Below, piece after piece: positions 42,894 through 54,351 of a stretch of DNA of 64,000 bases. The DNA comes from Alternaria dauci. Taxonomy: Eukaryota; Ascomycota; Dothideomycetes; Pleosporales; Pleosporaceae. Every line of letters begins with the position of its first letter. Position 1 is the first letter of the stretch. The stretch covers positions 186,001-250,000 of the forward strand of contig NC_091274.1 of the NCBI RefSeq assembly GCF_042100115.1. Reading direction: 5' to 3'. Made by a program: the position numbers and the translations under genes. The notes beneath the pieces were generated by a model. The model was not told the origin of the DNA. It ran no database searches and saw nothing but the letters and a program-made list of their open reading frames with translations.

Positions 42894-44119
42894 ATGCCTG
42901 GAAACAAAGCAGCCTGGCTCCCGTCGCCCGGTGCCCATCCCTTCGTAGTCAAGGAAGCGCCGTATCCAAGCGCCGGGCCTGGAGAAGTGGTCATAAAGAA
43001 CGCTGTTGTTGCTGTGGTATGCTATTTTCTAGTGCTGTTCAATACAGCGCTCTGGTCTAACGCGCATAGAACCCTGCGGATTGGAAAATCCAATACCATA
43101 GCGACGAGCACAGATACGTCTCCAACTACCCCTTCATTCTTGGTTCAGACTGTGCTGGTACCATCGAAGAGGTCGGCGAAGGGGTAACGAAATTCGTGAA
43201 GGGAGATAGGGTCATCGCGTACGTTTATACCTCTTGTTTCCTCTTGTTCTTGACCTTCCCTGTGACGATACACTACTTGCGAAACACTTCCTCCCTTCCC
43301 TACCACAACAACGGAAACTAATTACTCGCATAACACAGATTCTGCCCCTCCCTCCCTACCAATAACCCCGCGAACTCCGCTTTCCAACACTACGCCCTCG
43401 TGCCAGCCACGTATACCATCTCTATCCCCGCTTCCCTCCCCTTCAAAGACGGTGTCGTGCTACCCATCGCCCTCGCGACTGCCGCATCAGGTCTTTACCC
43501 ACCGAACCTACTCAACCTGCCTCTACCCGCTACTCCACGACCCAAGGCAGAGGCGAGGAAGACAATCCTAATCTGGGGTGGTTCCTCCTCTGTTGGCCTC
43601 TCTGCAATCCAACTCGCCGTCGCATCCGGTGTCCGCGTCATCACCACGTCCTCGCCAGCCAACTTCAGCTTGGTAAAGAGCATGGGTGCAGAAACTGTGT
43701 TCGATTACAGATCCGCGTCTGTGGTTAGCGATATCGTAGCATTGCTCTAGCAACCCGACACCGAATTCGCCGGTGTATACGATGCCATCTCCGAGCTTTC
43801 TAGCTTCACCATGGTCAAAACCGTTGTCGAAACTCTCAAACGTAAGGTACCAGTTGTGACCGTTATGCCGTGCGCGGCGGATATGGTATCAGAGTCGTTC
43901 GACCCACAGTTCATCGTGGGGTTCCAGATCTTGGCTCCGCCGCATCAGCATATCGGGGAGTACATCTTTGGCGAGTTTGTCCCTAGAGCGCTTGAGAAGG
44001 GAGACATACAGGCTAAGCCCGATGCTGAGGTCGTTGGAAAAGGACTGGAGAGTGTGCAGCACGGAGTCGATGTGTTGAAGAAGGGTGTTAGCGCGAAGAA
44101 GATTGTTGTGGAGTTGTGA
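42894..44119 (+). pseudogene. quinone oxidoreductase/MDR-type dehydrogenase with in-frame amber codon
   Basis: Exons 42894-43016, 43070-43218 and 43339-44119 join cleanly (introns of 53 and 120 nt) and encode a medium-chain dehydrogenase/reductase: [43 protein letters not shown], then the nucleotide-binding IWGGSSSVGLSAIQLA. A TAG at 43748-43750 interrupts the frame after about 228 codons; downstream the same frame continues with family-like sequence to VSAKKIVVEL. No GT-AG pair would splice out the TAG without losing expected residues. CAG to TAG fits a C-to-T change in a CpA context, the RIP signature. Relatives are zinc-free enoyl reductases or quinone reductases. The 5' two thirds could still give a truncated protein lacking the end of the cofactor domain. 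Confidence 0.75.
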
Positions 44120-44563
44120 GAGGGATCTTGCGTCGGAGTTTAGCTTGGGCAAGGACGACGGATCGCGTTTCGTTGATGCTTCTAGTGAAGATGAATCAGG
44201 ACAATAAAATCGCTTTGCGTGGGAATGCCTATTCTTTATCGAACAACCAGAACACATGGAGACTGAGTTACTTTAGCTGTTCTGCTATTACTGAATACAT
44301 CTGATCAGAGGACTCTCGCAGCTGTCCGTGCAAGACATGTGTCTAGTTGAGGTCCATGGTACCGATATCCACAACCGGGTATTAGGCAAGAAGTGAACAC
44401 ATCACAGTACCGTTTTCAGAAGCAACGACGATCTGCATACTCATGATGCAAGTAAAACCTGGGATCAGATATAGGAATGAGCGTCAAGAAGCACTGGAGT
44501 GTAAAAGCACATTTGATTGGACTATATTCATCATTGATTCTTCTACGCACGACTGCCGCATCC

Positions 44564-44950
44564 TCATTTCGCCTCCTTTGCGACCCAGCAGTATAACCCC
44601 AAGGCCCAGGCCACCAGTGGTACCATGGAAACACATTCATTCAATACGTTGACGACCACAGTAAGATCGAAAACGACGATAATGCCCTCAGTAGTATGGT
44701 TCTGGAAAGCCAAAAGCACATCGCCGATTAGCTGTTCCTTGAAACGCCAATCAGCGGTTAAATCCAGTACCAGTAACAGCGGTGGAAGGGATATGACATA
44801 GCGGCGCGAAGGGTCGTTATCCGTAGATATTGACCGAACGAGCCGTGCAAACCGTGGTAGAGAACAAAGGGCAAGACCAAGACCAAGGAAATGAGTCGTG
44901 ACGAACGTGGAACGGATCTGCACAGATTTTTTTCGGGTCAGCCTGCGCAT
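44564..44950 (-). CDS. doubtful small membrane protein
   Basis: From the ATG at 44950 the frame gives 128 residues: a basic start (MRRLTRKKSVQIRST), then about four hydrophobic stretches (FLGLGLALCSLPRF, VISLPPLLLVLDL, GIIVVFDLTVVVNVL, VPLVAWALGLYCWVA). No family is recognised and no introns are needed. It could be a small multi-pass protein of this lineage or a chance frame. Confidence 0.25.
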   Translation of the reverse strand: MRRLTRKKSVQIRSTFVTTHFLGLGLALCSLPRFARLVRSISTDNDPSRRYVISLPPLLLVLDLTADWRFKEQLIGDVLLAFQNHTTEGIIVVFDLTVVVNVLNECVSMVPLVAWALGLYCWVAKEAK

Positions 44951-46437
44951 CTCGCACTTGACTGGTAGGGTGGGGAAAAAGCTGCTGTGCAATAGATAAA
45001 AGCCCGCACTCCCTCATCTAACGTCCACTCTGATGTAGTATCTTGTTAGTCATCAACGAAGGAAGGGGTTATACGTACGTACACCCTCCTCCCTCTCAGA
45101 AACATTAGTTATCCATCAATGTGGACTCGAATCATTGGGAGGCCAACCCTACCTTTGCAATCCTCCCTTGTTTCCCTTCTCTCAGAACCCTAGCAACCCC
45201 ATCATGTATCGGCTGTTCCAGTCGATGCATTGTGGAGGATGTCTTGAGGACGCTGAAGAAGGAAGACAGGCGATTGAAAGCGACAAAGGGTCGACTTGCT
45301 GGTATCGATTCGTCGTACAAAGCCAACGGACTAGTGATGACGCTTGCTCAAGCAGCTAGGCTCTCGAAAGAGGGTGTGGCGGCGAACGAAGCACTTCTGA
45401 AGTCCGATGAACAGCTAAGGCTGGAATGATATCGAAAGAGTTGAGGAACAGGCCTTGGATAATTGCAAGACACCGAGGAAGCATAGAGTAGTGAGGGGTG
45501 GGGAAAGCAGAGCTGAAAGTGGTGTTGAGATGTGATGGAGGAGAAAGGAAGACAAGCTGTTAAAGTAGGCTTCTAATTCACGCGTTCTTGCTCGGATTTC
45601 TACCTACCTATGCTCTTGCTTCTCCCTCAGTGTAACAGCCTCTGCTTCTGGGTATTGGAAAGGCGCAGGCAAAGAAAAAATAGAAGTCTGAATCGATCAA
45701 TAGGTAGGAACGCGCTGAATTTTCCTTCTTTACTGCTATCTTTTGGCTTTGCACTAGGTGCTAAACACCAGGAACGAAGACGTACGACCGCTCGAACTTT
45801 TCCGAGATCGCCTTAGCAGCCTTACATCAAACGAATACCAGAAAGAGCGATAGTTTCTGGTGTCGATCAGACTCGCCTGAGAAGGCCACCACTACCCAGC
45901 TATCTGGACAAGGCAGGGAGTGCTCTCAGTCCATCATAACGCCTGCCCACCAGGACGATCGTGTGATTGAACAAGCAGGAGACCACGGATGTCAAAGCAA
46001 GCCTTACTCTCTACTCACACAGCTGCTTTCCTCGTCGTAATACAATACCCGAATCCAGAATCGACTCTGTAATGGAATGGTACTAGCAAGTGGTATCTCA
46101 AGCCTGCAGCGGTCTTCTGAAATTGTTGCATGCGCAAAGAGTGAGCGTACAGGATCATGTGCATGCTGTTGAACTACCTCTCCCTAGGCTAGGTATCTAT
46201 GCGTGGAAGGCAGACATCCACTGTCCTCCCTCATAAATAGCTCACTCACCCAGGTAGATCCTAGCGCGCATTGATTCCCTATTTCCTATGGCTAGTGAAA
46301 GGCTCGCTCAAGCAATTCCAGCCATCATACCAAGTTAGCCATGTGACAAGAACGGCACACTATACTGCCGCATACAGCGAAGCAAGGTGTATACGAAATA
46401 CGCTTTTATCATGAACCCAGCGAATCAACACCAAAGA

Positions 46438-46529
46438 CATACAATCAACCGTTACCTGAAGCACAACCCAACGGTGATCGTGATACAATAGGCCTCCACC
46501 AATAGGCTGAGAAGCGATTATATACTCGT
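46438..46529. repeat. dispersed repeat, copy B (about 92 bp)
   Basis: Partner of 24536-24629, same orientation, about 22 kb away. The best-conserved core is ATACAATAGGCCTC. It lies in the 3' flank of the TCP11-like gene. Confidence 0.6.
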
Positions 46530-46989
46530 GGCAATACAGTATAACTCAACAGCATCCTGCCTACGGCTTCATTACCAACACGTCCCATCACGATAACAGG
46601 AAACAGCATGGCAAGAACAAATCTGAGAATATAATGACATTTACTACACATGATACAACCTACTACTACCCTCTCCTATCAGAAAAAGAAAAACTCCCAG
46701 CTAATACTCTACCGAAGAAAGCCACATTGCCAAAAGACCGTAACGAACAAAAAAAGCAGTCAGTCAGTCATTGTTCGACCAATCTATTACAACGTATATC
46801 TGTAGTCGCTATCCGCAGCAGCGCGCATGAAGAAACAAAATGGTATCGTAGTTTGAACGAGCAAAAAAAAGTCAGAGATAGAGAGCGCCGGCGTATATCT
46901 TGTCATCATACCGTTAGCCCTCCTTTTTGCAAACGCCGCGCAGAGAAAAGATCCGAAAAAACCAGACAAAGAAGTAGGGTGGTGAAGTG

Positions 46990-49104
46990 TTATTGCGGAA
47001 GCGAATGATGCGTAACATGCGCATTCTGTCCTGACTCCAGCGGCTCGCCAGTCCTCATACTCGGCGGAACAGAGGACGCATCCTGCTCCGCGGTCGTTGT
47101 CGTTGTTGATGCAGGCACCTGTCGAGATTGCGTCTGTGTCTGTGTCTGTGACTGTGGTACAGAAGCCGACGACGACAACACACTTCCATCCGCAGAAGCA
47201 CACTGCGCATCCTGTTCCTGTACATACGCAATCGGGCCCCACACCCGCCAATGCAGCAAAATGATATGCGTGATCCTGTTCGCAAGATCATCCAGTCTCG
47301 CCGACTCGACATGGAGATGCGCAAACGGCACCGTATCGTTACCAGACGCGCGCGCAAGCGTCGTCGGAAGGAGCGGCGCCACACACGGCGCCACAGGCAC
47401 AAGGCTGTTAAACAGTTCAATCGGCGACGATGAACTGTGCCGATCAACAGTAGCCAGGATCTGGGGCAGCAGCGAGACCTCCAGCCGCGAAGCATGCCAT
47501 GCCGATTTCCGCACAAACAGATACCGCAGATGTTGATCCGCCTCCGCCATGCGCTCGAAACTGCATGCCGGCGCCGTCCGTCCCGCAAGCCGCGACGCCT
47601 GGCGCAAAATCTCCAGCGCCAACGCCTCCGAATTCATCATCCACTGCTGCGCACCACGACCCGCTGCGTCGCCCATGATAGCGGCCAGCGCGGTCCGCAG
47701 CTGCTGTGCGGACACCATGGTCAAGGGCCCTTGGTACCCTAGCTGCCGTGCGAGCGTCACGTGCATCTCCATGCACACGTCGAACATGACGAGGTCGTCG
47801 ACCTCGGCTTTGAGCGCAACGAGGCGGTCGTGGTCCAGGAAAAAGGTTTCGGGGAACACGCTCCGCCCGTCCTGGCCAAAGGTAATGGCGACGACGGCGC
47901 GCGTAAAGACTTCTAGCTCGAAACAGGGGCCTGCGCGCGGTCGGGGCGAGCACTGGGGGCCGAATTCCGAGACTGCGTTGGTGAACCAGGTTTGTGTGGT
48001 GGTGAGGTTGACTCGCGCTCTGCCGTGCACGAGCCGGTCGAGGTGGTAGTGCTTCTCAAAGTTGACCGTGTCTTCTATCAGTAGTGTCTTTAGATTGCGG
48101 ATCTGGTGGTTCGCGACGTCCTGCGCTTGGTTAATGCATGTTTTGATGACCTCGTGTAGATTACTCACGAGCTTCATGGCCTCCAGTATGCCAAACAGCT
48201 TTCGCAGGCCTTCCACAATCTTCTCGAGATCGCGATCCGCCTCGCCCTGTCTTGTGCAGACTACCATCTCATCAACCAAGACGTCGCGCATCGGCGCGCA
48301 GTGCTCCTTGAGTAGTTGCGCCATCCAGTCCGCCAGCCGACTCAGATCACAAACTCCCCGTTCAATCGCCTGCATCAACATGGGCACATCTAGATGTTCG
48401 TCCACTCTAGAATGATCGCAATCCGGTACCAGACTCTTGAGCACGTCTCGGACATTCTGAAAGAGGATCGGTATCCGCCGTTGCGCATACGGTGTAAAGG
48501 CTTCGACTTGGATCGCTGACAGCGGTGGTGTTGCGTGGAACATGCGGTTGTACAGTACCAGCTCGGCGATCAACGCTCCCCAGTACTTGTCCGCCACTCT
48601 CTCCTTCTCTTGCCCCTTGACCCCGTCAACGTTCGGCCTGAAGCTGAGGTCGCGGTCAAAGTTGACGTCGTGCCGCAGCTTGATGTTGGTGATGATGCTC
48701 TGAATGTCCAGCTCGCTCAACGACTGCTTGGTTACCGGGGGCAGATCCAGTGCTTCGAGGAAGTTGTCTGCCAGCTCCTCGCCCGACAGCTCCACTCCCG
48801 TCTGCCCAGGCATCATAGCCCGTAGATGCCCTGCTAGCTCCTCTGGAATAGTAGAATGATAAAGCGACAACGACTTTGCTGGACCTCCATCTCTAGACGC
48901 AACCTTTACCGAAGTGTGTCGCGACGACACATGTTCCTCTCCCACGGGTTCATCCGAGCACGTCGTCGAGCTGTGCCATGACTGCGACGCGCTCCTTCCA
49001 AAAGCGGAAGGTGAGTTGACAACGGCCTTGGTCGACTGGGTGCGCATCTCCTTCCGCCGACGGATGCTCCCACAGTTCTGCTGCATAGTCGGCCGGGTTC
49101 TCAT
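46990..49104 (-). CDS. TCP11/Sok1-family protein
   Basis: The frame is open from 49206, but the first ATG is at 49104, giving 704 residues; ATG 49086 is an alternative. The first 110 residues are Ser/Arg-rich and variable. From about residue 85 the TCP11 family pattern appears: PVTKQSLSELDIQSIITNIKLRHDVNFDRDLSFRPN, then KYWGALIAELVLYN, RRIPILFQNVRDVLKSLVP, VDEHLDVPMLMQAIERGVCDLSRLADWMAQLLKEHCAPMRD, and further helical segments to about residue 620. The tail is Gln/Thr/Ser-rich. TCP11 proteins are all-helical; yeast Sok1 is a high-copy suppressor of protein kinase A loss, and mammalian TCP11 acts in sperm cAMP signalling. A role in cAMP/PKA signalling is inferred from family only. The gene has no intron in the coding part and an unusually long upstream region. 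Confidence 0.88.
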   Translation of the reverse strand: MRTRPTMQQNCGSIRRRKEMRTQSTKAVVNSPSAFGRSASQSWHSSTTCSDEPVGEEHVSSRHTSVKVASRDGGPAKSLSLYHSTIPEELAGHLRAMMPGQTGVELSGEELADNFLEALDLPPVTKQSLSELDIQSIITNIKLRHDVNFDRDLSFRPNVDGVKGQEKERVADKYWGALIAELVLYNRMFHATPPLSAIQVEAFTPYAQRRIPILFQNVRDVLKSLVPDCDHSRVDEHLDVPMLMQAIERGVCDLSRLADWMAQLLKEHCAPMRDVLVDEMVVCTRQGEADRDLEKIVEGLRKLFGILEAMKLVSNLHEVIKTCINQAQDVANHQIRNLKTLLIEDTVNFEKHYHLDRLVHGRARVNLTTTQTWFTNAVSEFGPQCSPRPRAGPCFELEVFTRAVVAITFGQDGRSVFPETFFLDHDRLVALKAEVDDLVMFDVCMEMHVTLARQLGYQGPLTMVSAQQLRTALAAIMGDAAGRGAQQWMMNSEALALEILRQASRLAGRTAPACSFERMAEADQHLRYLFVRKSAWHASRLEVSLLPQILATVDRHSSSSPIELFNSLVPVAPCVAPLLPTTLARASGNDTVPFAHLHVESARLDDLANRITHIILLHWRVWGPIAYVQEQDAQCASADGSVLSSSASVPQSQTQTQTQSRQVPASTTTTTAEQDASSVPPSMRTGEPLESGQNAHVTHHSLPQ

Positions 49105-51660
49105 TCGATGACGTAGGTGAGGGTGTACGGCAAGGGTTGAAGCGTGTCGGGCAGCGTATGCGTAATGGGCGGCGATGAAGGCTGGAAGGGGAAGGCAAAG
49201 GCTCAAGAAAAGCGCATGGGGTTGCTACAAGCGCAGACTAACCACTCGTTAGCTTACCCAAACTCTCCAAGACAGAGCGGCTTGTAAGACACAAGCCGTG
49301 AACGTGTTCACGGGCTGTTTGACAATAGCACGGCTGGCCGCTCCAACGAACAAGATAGCTCCCGAGTCAGACAAGCACCACGACGCGGCGACTGGCGGGA
49401 CGGTGCGTGGGACAGTCGTACCTTTTTCGCATGTGCCCCGACTTGATGCTAGATCAATAGGATCATATGCAACTTCAGGCCTATTCAAGAGAGGACAAAG
49501 TGGTCATTCGCGATGATGACAAGAGCAAAACGATGACGATTGCGGAAGCGTAGAGAGACGGCTTCGATAGGAAAACCACTTTGCTGCGAAAAGCAAAGTG
49601 TCAAGCGCGCAACAGACGAGCAAAAAACAGAGAGACAGACTGGAAGGGGGGGAGTACTACTGAATGGAGTAGTAGACGATGGTGCTGGTGCGGCAAGGCG
49701 TGCGAGTGCTGCAAGGTGGTGACGCTGCGGAAATCAAACAGCGTTTGTGTCGTCAATGGGTGGTTGTGCAATAACGGAGGCTGAGGTCAGGGCGGGTGCC
49801 CTTGCATTCTTGTTTAAAAGGTAGGGGCACAGACTCCAGCACTACGTCTGCGATTATGCTCTGACCATATCTTAAATGTGCAGAATCCAATACTTTGGGA
49901 GCCGTCGAGGCGATCGCCACAGAACGACCGACGGCGTTAGAGCGTTCCGTACGTCTGCCATCGGGGGGTGAAGCTGCAACGCGTGTCATCCCAGCGCGCG
50001 CTCCACACCGCTAGTCAGCAGCAGCAGCAGCAGACAATATAGAGCGCAGCACCGACACGGTAAACGCGGAGCCGCAGTAGCGCTGTCTCGCCCGCCAGAC
50101 ACTGTAGGCGACAATGTGGTAAGGGAGCAGAATGCAGCAAATGTGCAGGCCCAGGACGCCGAGGCCGCCTTCGCGTGCCCGTGATTGGCTGCAGCCATCG
50201 GAGAGCGCATCACGATCGCCTCACTTTTGCGAAAGCAGGGCGAGCATTTGGCATCTACCAAGGATGGATGGGAAGAAGAAGAAAATACCCTCTCCCGCTG
50301 CTGTGTGTCGCGATGCCCTCGATGCGACCCACGACCCAGTCTGACCGGACAGATGCACCCAGCCTTGTCATCGGTGATCTACCGGAACAGCTGCAGAAGC
50401 CATTGAGCTGCAGTAGTATACCAGACGGTGAGCGACGGGGGAAGCGGATGCGTCGCACTCGTGTCCAGCCTCCCCGACTGACTACCTACTCCCCGGTGGG
50501 TCAGACTTGTCGAGGACAGGTTCGTCTTCTGGAGACTCCTCCGATGCCATCATGAGTCGGACTATCGGACAAGAGTGCTTGCATGCTCGCGTGCGGCTTG
50601 CTTGAAACGCAACCGCTTCACCCTCAGCCGCCGTGCCACTCCGACAAACTGCCGAGCGTCGTCAAGGACCGAATGGTTCGCTGGCTCCCTCTGTGCGTGC
50701 GTCGCAGCATGGTTGCTGATCGTGATGGGCAAAAGCAGAGCAGCCTCTCATGGTATGACAGATAAGCGACGGGCGGGTGGGTGAGGGCTGCTAGCACACA
50801 AGTTAGTAAGGAGAGCCCTGGCACGGGGATGTATTTGTCGTGTATCACAGTCGGGGATGAGGCGATCTATACCGCGTGCAGAGTGCGAGCGTGGGACCGA
50901 GAGCATCTAGAAGAACAGAAGCACGGAGGGCCCATTTTATTTATATAGTAGGGCTGGGCCGCTGCCACTGTTCCTGAGGCAGCGACACGCCTAAGAGACC
51001 ACGCCCTTTGTGGTTTTGCAAGGTCGCGATGTCACACGACGCCGTTCGGTTGGCTGGACTGCTATCGGACTAGCTACTTTCTGTCCCCCGGCGCACTCCA
51101 AGTGGCCACTTTGGAAATGCAAAAGGACAGAGTTATGGTGAAACACGGTCATGGTCATGGTCAAGTAGTCCTCCATGTGTCAGCAGGCCACGATGCACTC
51201 CGGTAGAGCCGACGTAAGTGCAGGGAAGAATTGCATTCAGGAAGATCATGTTCATCAACAGGCACACGTCCGAAGCACTTGACGTGCAGAATCCAGGTAC
51301 GCCTCATTCGGCTCTGACTCTCGCACCAATCAAGACGACGCGCAACATTTGAATCTGGTAGCACTGCGAATATCATATGCGACTGTCCACCCACCTTTCC
51401 AAGCGACGTCGCAACACTACAAGCACTATTCGTACACAGCCCGCAAATCACGAGTAGTCGTGCATGGCCCATGGAACGATTGCGCAATCTACCAAATGCT
51501 ATTATCTAACATGTTTACCCCATCCCGTCGAGTCGTCTTGCGTACTCTTCGACACGTATCCAACCCCTCAAGTCCAGACGCCTATCACAATATTCACATC
51601 CAGGTTCTTCCCACGACAAGAAACCTGTTGTACGAACCTCCTCGCTCACCTGTCGGAATA

Positions 51661-51840
51661 CACACCCCCCCTCCCCCTTCCTTCCTTCCACCATCCCTCA
51701 TCTCCCCTCCCACTACCCCCATCCAACAAACCTCCCCCTCCCATTTCCCTTCCCTTTCCCTTCCCCCTTCCCCCTCTCCTTCTCGCTCTCCCTCATCCCC
51801 TCCCTCCGTCCCTCCCTAACCCCTTCCCTCCCACACTCCC
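51661..51840. repeat. 180-bp polypyrimidine tract
   Basis: The plus strand is almost pure C and T, with runs such as CCTCCCCCTTCC and TTCCCTTCCCTTTCCC broken only by a few A and G. The strand asymmetry is far beyond its surroundings. It may simply be the coding end of the minus-strand frame 51713-52012, or a promoter-type CT tract. Confidence 0.8.
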
Positions 51841-52012
51841 TACACCACGCACATTCGCCCTCAACCCACACCGTCTGACTCATCCGCCGCCCCACCGGAC
51901 ACGCCGTCACAGGCTCGAGGGACCGCGCATACGGACACAGACGCAGGTACGGGTAATAGGGTGCAGGTGGACAGTGGCACAAGGACGAGGTGCTAAAGAG
52001 GACTATGCACAT
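51713..52012 (-). CDS. small cysteine-bearing protein with basic/acidic tail (uncertain)
   Basis: From the ATG at 52012 the frame has 99 residues. The start MCIVLFSTSSLCHCPPAP, then LRLCPYARSLEPVTACPVG and EGECAWCRECG give eight cysteines in the order seen in a widespread class of short ascomycete proteins that begin MC and end with a CxxC, likely metal-binding but uncharacterised. The tail (GREGVREGRREG and on) comes from the polypurine side of the CT tract and is low complexity. The ATG is plausible; an intron could replace the repetitive tail with another end. Confidence 0.4.
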   Translation of the reverse strand: MCIVLFSTSSLCHCPPAPYYPYLRLCPYARSLEPVTACPVGRRMSQTVWVEGECAWCRECGREGVREGRREGMRESEKERGKGEGKGKGNGRGRFVGWG

Positions 52013-52916
52013 TGCGGGCGGTTGGTCGGGGAAGTAGTTGGTGTGGATGGATGGGTATAGGTATGTGTTGGAGATGGGTGTGGTAGAAGGCGTGGTGTTG
52101 TACCGTGCTGTGCTGTACCGTACTGATGACTCTTTGCGTATGTATGTATGTACCACGAACCGAGCGTTGGTCTTTTGATCGTCAATCAGACGGGGATGGG
52201 AAGCCTAGGAGATAACAGCAGAGCCGTAAAGACCAACTGTCCAAGGAGTGCAATAGAAAACACTTGTTTCGACTGAGCAATCTTTCTTGACGGTACATAT
52301 GTTACTCACTCATCCATCTTATCAACGCGCCATGTCTCTTTGAACAATACCCCAATCCCTCTTTTCCAAAGAAATCACGAAGAGACAAGAAGAGACAAGA
52401 AGGGGGAAAACAAGGCCATCCGCGTGTTTTCCTGTACAACAACAAGCAGCGTTTGGCCCAACTACACCTGTCGTTTGACCTGACCAAACCAAACTGCTAG
52501 CGAAGCAGGCAGCGCAAATTGTTGTCGGGGAAAAGACGCGAGCAGGTGCAGGCGCAGGCGCAGTCGCAGTGTTCCGATGCGCTGCAGATGATACATCCAA
52601 ATAGTACCCCATAGCCCAAGCCTAACATTAACCAGAGTACATGACAAACAAAAGAGAAAGAAGTTGTTTAGTAGCACAAAGCAAGGCGGAAAGAAGGGCG
52701 CAGCCAGCAACAACGGAAAACAGGATAAGATATTATGATAAAGTAAGTTTTCGTCTTGACTAGAGAGAGAGACAGAGAGAGATGGAGATAGAAAACAGCG
52801 CAACAAGCGTTGGTAGCAAGCAACCTCGTCCAACCAACCCATGCTACGTGGCCAAAGAAGGGGAGAGGGGGAAAGGGCATACCTCATCCCCCAACCCACA
52901 ACACTCACTCCCCAAC

Positions 52917-54351
52917 CTACTGTTTCCCTGTCCGTCCCCGCCTAACCTCCTCCTTCTGCCCCGGACTCCTCGCCCCCTCCTGCTCATCCGAACTCTCATC
53001 AATCGGGCTCTGCGGCCTACTGTCATTCAAATTACGACGACTCCTCGCCATCCACGACCTCACGCCCCCAATCAACCCCAAGTTATATCCCGCCGCAAAC
53101 TCCGACGACTCCCTCGTACTACCACTTCCATTATTCGCCCTCGGGATATCCAAATGACTCAGCCTACTAATCGCACTCGGGCTGCGCGCTGCATTACTAC
53201 CAGACGCAGCAGATTCCATAGCTTCAGCCTGTGTCTGTTCCCTGGTGGGCGTGCGCGCCGGGCTAGCAGGTCGCGAGGTGCCGTATTGCCAGAACTGGCG
53301 GAAATCCTTGCTTAGTTCCTGGCCCGTCGTGGTCCAGTTTGCCTTGATGCTGTCGCGGAGCTCGGCCATGGTGCGCTTGACGTCTAGCTCGTTCTTCTTG
53401 AGCCACGAGACGTTTAGTTCTTTGCGCGAGGTGCCGCGCTTGAGTTGGCGGTCGATGTACTGGTCGTAGTCGCGGACGATCCTGTTGTGGACGTTAGTCT
53501 AGCAACCTTGTGAAGTGTTGAGTAAAGAGGGGAGAGACGTACTTTGTAATGATACCAGTCGTGCTGAGACCCTCTGTCCGCTGCGTAACAAGAAACATGC
53601 CACGCTCCTTGATCGGCCCATAAATATCATCGCCCTCATCCGCGCCATACGGCAGATCGTCATGCGCCACATAATCAATATTATGCTTGAGCAAAAACTC
53701 TGCCGTCACAATCCACGGACAATCCTCAATCACCTCATCCACCCACTTACAATGCCGCACACTCTCCGCCCGCTCCCTCGCCGACAGCACAGTCAGCCCT
53801 TTACGCTTATGCGTCTCCTTGTTCCCCGTCACACCCACCACGAGATGCACATCCGGAAACGCCGTCTTGGCCTGCTGCAGCGCGCGCATATGGCCAATGT
53901 GAAACAGATCAAACACGCCGTCGGCATAGATCCTGACGGGCCGGCCCTGCGGCGGCGGATTGGTCTTGTAACCCACGGGATCGACGAGGCCAGCTTTCGG
54001 CGGCGGCGCCATGCGCATGCTGCCCGCCTCGCCGCCCTCGCCGTGGTCGCTGTCGTCGCCGTCGCCTGCGAGCGACGAGGTGCGGCGGCTCTTCTTGCTC
54101 GCCCGCTCGTGCCCGTCGCTGTCTTTGTCGCCGTGCGCGCTCTTGACGCGTACACGCTTAGTTGTGTTCGTCGTCGTCGTGCTGCCATTGGCGTTGGCAT
54201 CGGCCTGGCGCTCCTTCTTGGACGCGACGGCTTGCAGGACAGGGTCTTCGGCGCCTTCGTCCGAGGCGTCGCGCGATGAGGGCTGCACGGCGTCCATGGC
54301 GTCTTGCTTGACTGACGTTACAGTGGTTGAGCGCTTTCGTTTTGGCGGCAT
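52917..54351 (-). CDS. PCT1: choline-phosphate cytidylyltransferase
   Basis: Exons 54351-53543 and 53481-52917, with a 61-nt intron (GTACGT, ACAG, phase 2), give 457 residues. The enzyme makes CDP-choline from CTP and phosphocholine, the rate-limiting step of the Kennedy pathway for phosphatidylcholine. The cytidylyltransferase core is clear: [19 protein letters not shown] with HIGH at residues 151-154, [33 protein letters not shown] and [11 protein letters not shown] starting at Arg258. The exon junction falls just after it, followed by [14 protein letters not shown]. The N-terminal 115 residues are charged with nuclear-localisation-like clusters (PPKRKRS, KKSRR). After the core, an amphipathic membrane-sensing region and a Ser-rich tail are present as in yeast Pct1. 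The gene is followed on the same strand by CIA1 upstream. Confidence 0.95.

Larger units (their letters stand above)
44120..46989. other. 2.9-kb stretch almost without genes
   Basis: Apart from one doubtful minus-strand frame (44564-44950) and a dispersed repeat copy (46438-46529), I see nothing. A plus-strand frame at 45121-45429 has a charged helical look (EDVLRTLKKEDRRLKATKG) but starts at GTG and has no supported upstream exon. Confidence 0.45.
49105..52916. other. 3.8-kb stretch upstream of the TCP11-like gene
   Basis: The longest stretch in the window with little coding sequence. It contains a small cysteine-bearing frame (51713-52012, minus) and a polypyrimidine tract (51661-51840). 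The rest holds only short shadow frames, (CAG)n-like runs near 50020 and AG-rich runs near 52760. A long 5' leader for the TCP11-like gene is likely, as is common for fungal signalling genes. Confidence 0.5.

Noticed and set aside
45121..45429. Plus-strand frame with a charged helical segment
   Set aside because: The first codon is GTG, no ATG or upstream exon is evident and no domain is recognised.
47444..47953. Second minus-strand frame inside the TCP11-like gene
   Set aside because: Arg/Ala-rich shadow of the real frame; the TCP11 frame is continuous across it.
51464..52060. Plus-strand Pro/Ser-rich frame of nearly 200 codons
   Set aside because: It is produced by the CT-rich tract, has no domain and would be pure low complexity.
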